Positions 25,201 through 37,200 of a DNA stretch of 64,000 nt are shown here, in pieces. Position 1 is the stretch's first letter, and every line of letters starts with the position of its first letter. The position numbers and the translations under genes were made by a program. Origin of the DNA: Ctena decussata (lineage: Eukaryota > Mollusca > Bivalvia > Lucinida > Lucinidae); assembly GCA_963989385.1 (NCBI GenBank), contig OZ022498.1:5215501-5279500 (forward strand), in the 5' to 3' direction. The notes below the pieces were generated by a model. The model had not been told where the DNA came from. It saw only the letters and a program-made list of their open reading frames with translations, and made no database searches.

Positions 25201-28200
25201 CACATTAGAACTGCGCTTGCGCCAATGTTATCAGGCAATGCCTTTAGAAGCGATCTCTGAAGATGATTGGCTACACACTGATGTTGGCCGAGGTATCAGC
25301 ATTCGACTGGTAAATTGACGTCACCGACTTACGTCATAACGCATTCGCAACATCAGCAAGTTTGAACAAAACTGCGTTTGCTTATCACTTGTTTGCCCCT
25401 CTTTACGCCGTAAAATCTTCTAATGATGCATGATAAATAGAAAACCACGTAAGTGTCTTTTGATATCAAGTTTATCAGGCTCGACCAGAAACATGTCGGA
25501 CTGGCTCGGCAAGCCTCACCATTCCTACGTTGTTTCTGGTCTCGCCTGATAATCTTGATATCAAAAGACACTAACATGGTACTCTCTATTGAACCAAGGA
25601 TCTTTTGCACCATAGCCGAACGCCTCTGACCATTCACCCATAAGCCTCTTCTACAAAATTCTGACCTGTTGGGGACTGATTTTATTGACATATCTCAAGG
25701 ACAAGCGGTACTGCAAAAGCAAAACAAGCACCACATAAAAGAAAACTGGAATAATGACTGTCTTGAACAGAGGAAATTATGGCTCATTTGATTGTTTTGT
25801 CCTTGTGACTGCTGAAATTACCCACCTGAGCCAGTCATATATCCGGATTATCCACCTGAACCTTTATTCCAGTTTTTGTTTCCTTCTTCAAGGAAGGAAA
25901 ATGGCTCCTTTTATACATTTTATTTCATTTACTCTATATCGAGGAACTGATTAGTCTGCTCTGTACATAGGTTAACTCTTTAAGCCCCAGAGACGAAAAT
26001 AGCCATATTTGCAAACAGTGTAGATCCTGATGAGTTGGCTCATAATGAGCCGCCTCATCAGGATCTACACTGTTTGCCCACTATCTTTAAACTCTCAATA
26101 TGTAATGTCTTGGACAAGTCATTGTTTGAAATTTAGCAGATGCAAATTTTGTCTGCTTTTTGGCACTGAAAGGGTCAATGGGTAACATTCATCAAGCAGT
26201 GGTTGTGAAAAGATTAGCACATTTGAACCTCAGATATAGATAGAATATCATTTTTAGCTCGCCTGAACGAAAGTTCAGGAAGAGCTATTGTTGTCACCCT
26301 GGCGTCGGCGTCGGCGTCCGAACTGGATGCTTTGGTTAAAGTTTTTTAAAGACCTATATTTTAACCCATGGATGGGCAAGGCACTGCAGGCGAGCTATCC
26401 TGTACCCAGACAGGTCTTGTTGTTGGAATCTTCATTACCTCCATAGTTGTATTTGTTCACCTCCATGTTTTTCTGCCATTTTGACAAAGGGGAACAACTT
26501 CCATGACTCAGTACCTGAGTGATGAAACCCCTCCAAAAAGGGGAAAAGAATTTTCTCCTAGCCTTTAAGAGTTGACCCCTGTTGAGAAGGGAGGCAAAAA
26601 GAAAATGGCAGAGTTGCTTCCCCAGAAAGTGTACTCATTGACCTTTAGATGGAAGAATATTCTTCCTGTAACTAAAACGAATGCACGTATCTAACCGAAT
26701 GTGTAGGGGAAGTCAAGATTCCAGTAATGAAAACCCTTGCATATGTGATCTAAGAAAACGTGTAGGGGAAATCAGCTTTCAGTGATGAAAACCCATGCAC
26801 ATGCTATCTTGGAAAACATGTGCATGGGAAATCAGCTTTAAATGATGAAAACCTATGCGCAGTCAATTTTAAAAACGTGAATGTATTATCAGAGTCCAAT
26901 AACAACAAGAAAAACTATAACATGAAATGTCATGTTATATTGGGCGTTTGATTTTACTTCTCAGTTTATGCAGGTTTGTAGAAGTAAATGTCGCAATGAT
27001 TGTTGAAATGAAACTTGAATCTCAGTGCAGACTGATGAGGCTTCTTCCGTGTTGTTTTCGACCCCAACAAATTATCTTACTTCGATATAGCCACGCAAAA
27101 AACTTTAGTTTTTGGATGTATTAATTTTGTTAAAAATGACCACAGTAACATATCTTTGATCAGAAGATTTGTAAGCTAGTGCAGAATATTAGGCTAACAC
27201 AATTTTTGACTTAAGACTTGCATTTTAAGAAAAATAAATAAATAAATAAAACTGAGTAACCTTTTGTTCATTTTCTCTATTTTCTCTATATACTAATATT
27301 AAAGAATGATGCATGGTCATGTAAATCAGAACAATATTGACCGCGTTTAATGTAGACTAAAAGATATGCAAAAAGACCTTAGTGCAGCTAAATTGAACTA
27401 TATGGACCTAACACATTTAATTCAAAATAAAAATGCAAGGAAGGCAATAAAAATCGAAAAGTATCGATGTCCTACGATAGCCCAATTACCTCTCTTATTT
27501 CACAATTCTGAATTTTGAATTCTGAATTCCAAAATTCGTAGTACAAAATGAGTGATAAATTAAGATGAATGAGATTTATGTTAGTTGAAATGCAAATAAC
27601 AATTGGTTTTAGGCCCGATTTCACGTCACAGTTATAACTCGTATTAACCAGTCCGTGGTCTATTTTACCGTAAGGCGCAATTTAAAATTTTGGTGTTCCG
27701 AATGCTAATCCATGTACTAAGTTTAACATGAAATCGGGCCTTAGTATATAAAAATCTGAATTAAATAATTTCACTAGAAAAAACTATGAACTATGTGAAT
27801 ATGCTGATCATTGTCGCGTGCAAAGGGACCTTCTATATCTAGTATAGGTATATAAGATATCATAGAAGAATCTTATATACTATATAAGATATCTAGTATA
27901 GGTATATAAGATATCTTATTTGACTTTTCCATAAGACGCAACACAATATATGTTATCTGATATAGCATTTAAGATGTCTTGTATCACATATAAGATATCC
28001 TGTTTTGTAAATCAAATATCGATATCAGATATGCTATCTTATATAGGATGTGAGATATCTTATTTAAATATATAACATATCTGATATATCAGATATCTGA
28101 TTTATTATATAAGATATCTTACATGCTATATATCTAATATATAAGATATCTGATATATTATATAAGATATCTTATATGAAAAATTAAATAAGATGATAAC

Positions 28201-31200
28201 TCATATCCTATATAAGATATCTTATTTTCTATATAAGATATATCCTGTATCAGATGTCTTATAGAGGATATAAGATTTCTTATATGTTATATATCTTATA
28301 TGTTATATTAGATATCTTAACTGGCATATTAGATATCTAATTTACTATATAAGATATCTACTATGCATTATGATTAGTAAAATGGCTTGCCATAGATATC
28401 ACTATAGAGTGGGACGGCTCATCCGGGAACTTCGAGCGTAACCCATAGCAACCACAGTCGGAGGTGAAAGCAATCGATAGTCCGCCATTTTGTTTACGGC
28501 AGTTGCGATTAACCACCATACAAACAATGCTTAAATAAATGGCATATTATAAGAAACAAGCTCATAAAATATTTTTTTATTTAATGTATAAGAAGGCAGA
28601 TAATTCAGCATTTCATATCTGATATGTATTTTATTAACAATGTCCGTTGAGTATTTATTTTATGCACTGATTCTGACACATTTCTCTCGCGGTCTGTCTA
28701 AAGGGTGCCCTGATTTAAATCTATTAAACATCATTAAATCAGTCCTTTCCAAATATTTTTGGTGGAAATAAACAACAATAAATTAAAAAAATTAGATCCT
28801 TGTTAATTTTTAGACAAATTCGGCACTTTTGGGTGTTAGGTCAACTTAGGTGACCTCTTGAAAATAGGTCAACTTTGAGGTCGTATCTCCGTGTTTTCTG
28901 GATAAGACCATGGTAGATTCTCTCGGTCATCCCCTACAAGTAAAACTGAGTGTAAATTTAGAATTCTACACACTTGCGCATTTTCGCGATTTCAATGCAA
29001 ATAAATCTATTGGACTATAACAGTACAGTAACGGAAATGTTGCTGAATAGCGAGGATGTGTATTGGCTCAATACAAGCAGAAGTATGTGTTTTAGCATGC
29101 CTCTGATTTGCCTCTTGTAAATAATTTTGATGGAATATTTTTTATTGGGAATCTTAAATTCTAAATTTAGCACCGCACAAAACGACATTATGGCTAAATA
29201 TGACGAGTCGTCTCGTGAAGAGATAGATAGAATTTTTGATATTTGATCAATGAATTTCCTGACCCTCACATTTTCAAAGTACTGTAATTTTTTTATTTCT
29301 TGATCATGTTTAATGATGAAAACACTGTTTGCTTTGTCTTCGATTCAATAGATACATATTTAAGAGATTAAAAAAGTCTGGGTATTTGAAAAAAAAACGT
29401 CTGCCATTGCTAAGAAAGTGTCAACTTTTGACAAGTGACATCTTGTGTATTCCATACTCGCATAGTATGACATATCGGGTATTTTACTTTCTTTGCTGAA
29501 GTTTCCATTTCTACTTTCGCTGAATACCCGATAAATGAACATACAGCAAAAATGAAAAAGAAAATGTCAGAATAAAAATGGGAATTATAATAATAAAATG
29601 ATGCTAAATATATAGGAGAGCCAAGTTCTAGTCAACAAGTGTATTCCACGGATATGGAGAAACCAATGTTTTTATTTGATTCGTGACAAAATTGCATCTG
29701 GCAAACATTTTCTATGTTTTATTCGTCATAAGAAAAAGTTAAATTGGGATATTAGAGATTATTCCGAACTGTAAATAGAGAAAAATATAGGAAAACTTAG
29801 CACAAATAGCGGTTGCTACGATGTTTGTTTTCACCTCCGATGCTCGTTGCTATGGGCTGTGACGTCATCCCGTCCGATTCTATACAGAATTGGATATATA
29901 TCAAAAGGTAAAGTGGATATGATTTTTCGATATCACAAATTTGATTTTGTTTGATATCACTTATTTGATTTGGCGATATCAGTAATCTGAGTTTGTGATA
30001 TCACTAATTCGTACAAAATCAAATTTGTGATATCACAATGTCGATTTTGTGATACCACTATTTCAAGTATGTGATATCACATGTGGTATCACATTATTTT
30101 CTGATTTCACTAACTATTATGTGCTATCACTGACTCACCTGAGTGTCATAAACCATGTGTTATATTATGTTTACTAAATCGATTTAGTGAAATCACAAAA
30201 TCGTTTTTGTAATATCGATTTCTTGATATCACTAGTTAGGAACGAATTACTGATCACAAACTCGATAGATATAGTGATATCATAAAATCGATTAAGTGAT
30301 ATCACAAAATCGAATGTGACATCACTAAATAGATGTTGTGATATACAAAATCGAATTAGTGATATCACAAAGTAGCTGTGATCTCGTGTCATCACAAGAT
30401 CAATTTTGTGATATCACTTATACTATTTTGTGGTATCACTAATTGGATTTTGTGATATTACTCAATCGTACATATTTTGTGATATCACTTTTTCGATTTT
30501 ATGGTATCTAGAAACATGTCAATGAACATCAGTCTGATTTTACCGGCTTAAATACATTCACTGCACTACCTAGAACCATTTGGTTGAACATTTGTCTAAT
30601 ACCTACCCACTCAGACACATTCATCTCACCACCTGGAAACACATCGATGAAAACCAGTCAAATAACTATACCGCACTCCTTCTAAACATGTCAATTAATA
30701 ATTAATAAATGTCTGATACGTACTTGCTCAGATACACTAACCGCACTGCTAGCCGCAATGCCTACAAACCTTTCGAAGAACACTTGTCTGGTAGCAGCCT
30801 GCTCAAACACAATCACCCCACTATCTAGAAAATAATAATAATAATAATAATCGACTTTATTTATAGAGGGTGACACATTTAGCAAAACACTAATCTTCCA
30901 TGAGGCCCTCTTATGTACATATTTACAACATATTACCAAGAAACTAAGCAATATGAGTTAACATACACACACATATTAAGACAAGAACTCTGAGGAATGC
31001 CTTGTCTAGCCTGTCTACACACTACATGTATCACAATACAGCTAAACCCGAAAAATGCAAAGCCTTAATCCCTCAGTACAGACAGCATCAGAAAAGTAAT
31101 GCCTATGTCTTGCCTCTGCCAGTCACAGGCAAGACATAACTATTAACAAATTTGTACAGTTCAGATACACTTGTAGACAGTGTAGCCTTCCACAAAAGCC

Positions 31201-34200
31201 ACATTTAGAACATAACAGCTAATGTCAGACACAACACTTCAAAACTGTACTTTGGTATATCAAAAAGGGGAAAAATAGCTGTTTGTTGTTTGGGGTGGCA
31301 TTTGTAGAGAGGCAACCCTGTATATGTTTACAGTTGACTCCTGTAATATCAATCACTGATATCTTAGTGCATTCTCTCATATCCAAGAATATAGTTTGGA
31401 CCTATTTCCTATTTATATTTACTTTTCACCTCCGGATAACTCAAACTAGTGGTATCTCAAAGTGAACTTTCTATGACCAGAAAATCCACTTGGAGATATC
31501 AGTATTTTGACATGAACTTCCACTTTTAGAGGTCGAGAGTCACTCATAGAGATGTTTCTTCCGTAAACACTCTCACACAGTGTACACACACAAACATGCA
31601 TAGAAACATATTGATGAACACCGGTCTGATTCCTACTTGGTTAGACATGATCACTTCACTACCAAGAAAAATTTTGATGTACACCGGTCTGAATTTTACC
31701 TCTTTAGACAATTCACTGCACTACTTAAAAACATGTCAATGACTGGTATTCATCAACATGTTTCTAGGTAGTACACTGAGTTTGCCAAAGCAGGTAGGAA
31801 TCAGTCAATTAATATATGTCTGATACGTACTTGCTCAGATACACCCACCGCACTTCCTTGAAACATTTTGAAGAACACTTGTCCGGTACCGACCTGCTCC
31901 AACGCAATCACTCCACTATCTTAAAACATGTCGAAGAAGAATGGTTTGATTCCTACTTGCTTAGACATGATCACTTCACTACCAAGAAACATGTCGAACA
32001 CCAGTTTTATTTTACCTCTTTAGACAATTCACTGCACTACTTAGAAACATGTCGATGACTGGTGTTCATCAGCATGTTACTAGGTAGTGCGCTGAGTTTG
32101 TCAAAGCAGGTAGGAATCTGTCAATTAATATATACTGACACAAAAAAGAAACGTCCGTTTTATAAGGTTCTGTATCTTTTAAACCGGTAAAGTTGTAGCC
32201 ATAAAAAATAAAACAAAACGTGTCCCGAGCGTCTGGCACACATAGAGTTGCAACCAATTTAATTTTTCTCCATAGCTAAAAGATTCATCGAACCTCATGT
32301 CAAAACACCATTTTTCATTCTCAGCAGCATTTTATTCATCAAAACCTGAAACATTTTGCGTAAAACAAGGGTTAGAAACATCAACAAACGAAAAAACAAC
32401 TTTTAAAAACAAAAACCGCTTATTAAATGAACGAGACAGCAGCCCAAAGTTTTCGATTTATAAAATTATCTCCCTTTTAATTAAATTAATAACGATTTTA
32501 GAACTTTCGTATCTCCATAACCGCTCATCATTTTGACACCGTTTTTGTTTCAAATGACTATATTTGTGTCCAATAATGAAAACTTGCATCAGATAATAAA
32601 AATTAGGACTGAAATCTGAAATCCAGGGGCGCTTAAAGTCGGTTTTATTATCTTACCTCTTACAGAACAGTAGTCGAGAAATTTTGTAACCAAATTTTTG
32701 CAATGCTGAATGATACTGATTTCAATGCTATTGAGGCTAGAAATGAATTCTGAAGTAGTCCTATGCCATTGAATTCAAAACTGATTGACCAACAAGGTAA
32801 ATTTTTCGTGTATCTACGTACTGTCATGATCGACGTTTTGTGACGTCACTTTACGTGACTGGTTTATGCCAGTCATTGTGACAATTTAGAATGCATCTAG
32901 CACCCATAAAATCTCAACAGCGTGTCTGCTCAGTGATGCTAGGATGAGTTGTGATGGTTAAAATTGGAAGAACACACGAGATACTGATTTTGTGACTTTC
33001 GAAATTTGTTTATTGGCGTTTGCGACATTGTCATTGTCGCCGATGTTCATTTAACGGATTTCCATTCAACGCACACCATTGCTGAATAATCAACGTTATT
33101 GAAACAAAACATTTGAATGAAATGTCTGTGTGCATTTGGAATTCAGAGACAAAATTGTAAAGCGGACGTTTCTTGTTTGTGTCAGTATATGTCTGATATG
33201 TACTTGCTCAGATACACTCACCGCACTACCTAGAAACATTCTGAAGAACACTTATCTGATCCTGACATGCTCGGACACAATCAGCCCACTACCTAGAAAC
33301 ATGTCAATGAACACCGGTCTGATTCCTACCTGCTTATACGTAATCACCGCATTACCTAGAAACATGTCGATGAACACCAGTCTGATTTTACCCTCTTTAG
33401 ACAATTCACTGCACTACCTAAAAACATGTCGATGACTGGTGTTCATCGACATGTTTCTAGGTAATGCGGTGAATTTGTCTAAGCAGGTAGGAAACAGACC
33501 GATGTTCATCAACATGTTTTAAGGTAGGATGGTGAAGTTATTAGACCGGTGTTCATCAGATTGTTTCTAAGTAGTGGGGTCAGTGTATCTGAGAAGATAG
33601 GTTTCAGACAAGTGTTCATCCAAATAGTTCTAGTTAATGCAGTGAGTGTGTCAAAGCAGTTAAGATAAGGAATCAGACCGGTGTTCATTGACATGTTTCT
33701 AGGTAGTGCGGTGAGTGTGTCTGAGCAGACCGGTATTCATCGATAAGTTTCTGGGTAATACAGGATGCATCTCTAAGCAGGTAGGAATCAGACCGGTGTT
33801 CATAGGTGTTATGCCAGTGTTAAGTGAGTCTGTCTCTGAACTCACCAATATACCCCAAAACAACTCTTTCAACATCAGGATGAGTCAAAAGTGTAGCTAG
33901 TTTGGCCAGATGAGACCTTTATATAATATTTACCTTGTACCCCATCCTGTTAATAATGAAGTTTTGAACCAAGTGTGGATGGATTGCAACTTAATAGTTT
34001 CATACTGAAAGAGCTTTTACTCTTGTTTCAAACGGTACAATATAGTAACTATGCCTGTAAATATGAATACAATATTAGGTATACTTTTCTAATGATATAT
34101 TAAACAAAAGAAAAACTAATGTAACTGTCTGGATTATCCTCAAAGGACTTAGCTCAAACCGCTGTATTGGTGACATTTACTTCCGCTTACCTGGATTTTA

Positions 34201-37200
34201 CCTGGATTTACCTGGATCTCGACGCTCATAGGAGGCTATTCAATAGCCTGTTCCAGCGCATTTCTTGAATGTGTCCTGTAACTAGCTGATTGACCCGGTG
34301 TGTAACAGGACGCTGTAAACTTTGTTGGGTGATACTGCCAGTGTTTGTTTAAGCGACTTTTAAAGGAGTCGAGGGAGGGTGCCATTACCACTGACGCGGG
34401 AAGATTGTTCCAATTATCAATTACCCTTACACTGAATGAATTTGCTCGCACGTTCAACCTTGCTCGTCTCTTAAAGAGCTTGAAAGGGTGACCCCTTGTA
34501 GCTTGATAGGTAGCCATTTGGAACAGTTTTTCCTGATTTACAAGGTCAATATTATTCAATATCTTGTAAACTTCCACGACATCAGCTCTTTCGCGTCTGT
34601 ATTCCAATGTTGGAAGCCCTAAACGCCTTAACCTCTCCGGATAAGTCAGTCCTTTTAATGAGGGAACTAATCTTGTCGCTCTACGCTGAGTATTCTAAAC
34701 ACTGACAAATCCTTGCATTTCGTTTTTTTAGGCTGAGAAATCTCAGTTTGAATTTCAATAAATTCACGAACTAAACATTAAAGTTAAAGCCAGTGAGAAT
34801 CATGAGTGTACAGTCTTATGTATCGGATTTTGTATTCAGATTCGTTCTTTCGTTTTGATACGGTGATCTCTCGATGAAATCTAAATGAATATGGGTCGAA
34901 ACGTCCTGAGACGAATCGTCCCGGGTTTTTGGCCTGTTTAGGACGAAACGTCCTGGGACGAAACGTCCTGGGACGAAACGTCCCTGGCGCGAAACGTCCC
35001 GATACGGTCTCGAATATCTAGGTCACGGCTTAAATTTTGTTATGCGAGCTCAAATTCAACAATTAAATTCATCTTTCATGGACTGAATTATTATTTTTGA
35101 TCATTAATAATTTAGCAGTATCAAAGTCGATTGAATATTGAGATAACGTTGTTAAAATCTCGTAACGATGTTCACTAGGAAAATACGGAGATATTTCATC
35201 AGCTAGGTGGTCGACCGAAGTACTCTTCCAATCGGAATACACATACGCTCAAATAATCATCGTTTACTTTCCTTCCACTGTGCATATTAGTCTAGAAATA
35301 TCTGTTATCGTCTTTTATATAAATTTATGTTTTACATGGAGATACTCAGGTCTTAAACTTCTTATATACGTTGACAAAATACCTAACTACTTTGTACATA
35401 ATCATTCCGCGATGTAAACCGGCCAGAAGAAATATTGGTTCCAAGTCTACTTACTTTTAAATAAAGAGGGGAACCTATCATTAACTGGGTCAATATTGAC
35501 GTAACAACTCGTAACGTCGATTTCTGAATTCAATGGGACTCATTAACTACTAGTTAGACTAACTCTATAATAGAACTTCTAGGCTTAGAAACTATACATG
35601 ACTTCTGTTTTTCTTAACTTCTACGCCCAGAAAAAAACCAAAAAACACTTGCTCATGCTATGTAAGAAAGTGTGTATGAGAAATCAGCTTTCAGTGATGA
35701 AAAACCCATCGCTCATTCTGTCTTAGAAAACATGCATGGGAAATCAAACTCCAGTAAGGAAAACATATGCACATGCTGTCTAAGAAAATATGCATAGGAA
35801 ATCAGCTTTCAATAAAGAAAATCCATGCACATGCTATCTAAGAAAATGTGTATGGGAATCAGCTTTTAGAGATGAAAACTCATTGCTCATGCCAGTGTTC
35901 CTTTTCACCTTTATGGGAATGGGGGCGGGGCCCTTAGCATTTGGAAATTTTACGTGTGGAAATGCAGAATTGGGAAAAATCATATCCAATGACTAAATTA
36001 AAACACATCTATATATGTATACTACAATTGATGTTCTCCCATGTAAAATAATAGGCAAAAGCTGGCCAAAATAAGTGCATATTTCTAAAAAAAATCTATC
36101 ATTAAATTTATTTTTCTACAAAATTAAGAATTAGTTATACTATATATATAAAATCTAGAAATGCTAGTCATTCTGCAAAAATAAATCATTCAGCAAAATG
36201 ACAGCAGATGCATTATACATATGTTTCCAGTATTATTTTGTTGTTGTTGTTCTTCAAAAGTCAGTTCTTGTTATCCACTGGGCAAGTTTAAAAATCGGTC
36301 TGAAATTTGTGCAAAAGAGAGAAACCAGACCAAAACTAGAAATGTTTTTCAGAGAAAAACTGATGTCCCCCCACCAGCCAATTTACCATCCCCTCTAATG
36401 AATAAAAAGCCTGTCAAAGTAAAATATCTAGGAAAGTTTGGAAAAAATCCATCCACTGGTTCTAAAGATATCCTACATAGATGATTATGTCCTTTAAAAA
36501 TGGGTCAAGGTCACAAAATACTAAACATGTCTTAAACGTGTCACAACGATATATTCATGCAAGTCTGATGAATATCTGTCAATTGGACCAAGATATAACT
36601 AATTTTTTTGACAAAAAAAAAAAAACATTTTTAAGTTAGCTGTTGATCTTGAAATTGGGGTCAAGGTAATCAAAACACAGTAAACTCTTGAGATTGTACC
36701 AAAGGTATATCTATGAAAGTAAAGTGGAAATCAAGCCAAAGGCTAATGAGATATATCAACTTCAATGAAATTTTCACATAGCTAAGTCCTCCTGTGACCT
36801 TGAAAATGAGGTCAAGGTCACCAAAATCTGATTAGCTCTAAATCTAGTCCTAGTGATGTATCCATGCAAGTTTGGTGAAATTCCATCTATTGGTTCATGA
36901 GTTATTATGGGTACAAGAAATTGCCATCTTAATCCTCCAGTGACCTTGAAAATGATGTTACGGTCACCAAAATTTAATCAGCTCTTAAGCTAGTCCCAGT
37001 GATGCATCTAAGCAAGTTTGTTGAAATTCCATTGATTGGTTCAGGAGATATTGTGGTAATAGGACTTTGTCATCTCAGTCCTCCAGTGACCTTGAAAATG
37101 AGGTCAAGGTCATCAAAATCTATTTCAGCTATTAAACTTGTCCCAATAATGTATCCATGCAAGTTTGGTGAAATTCCATCCATCGGTTCAAGAGATATAG

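Larger units (their letters stand above)
30510..33830. repeat. Array of about 63-bp units in both orientations, broken by two insertions
   Basis: The unit runs from ACATGTCGATGAACACCGG through CTGATTCCTACCTGC to CACCGCACTACCTAGAAAC. Array parts are 30510-30831, 31601-32132 and 33188-33830. Orientation flips at junctions such as GTCGATGACTGGTGTTCATC near 31735, 32055 and 33435, so a larger block of about 320-350 bp is itself repeated. Confidence 0.7.

Noticed and set aside
25353..25691. 112-residue open frame on the - strand
   Set aside because: It runs through both arms of a foldback element, and no domain is recognisable.
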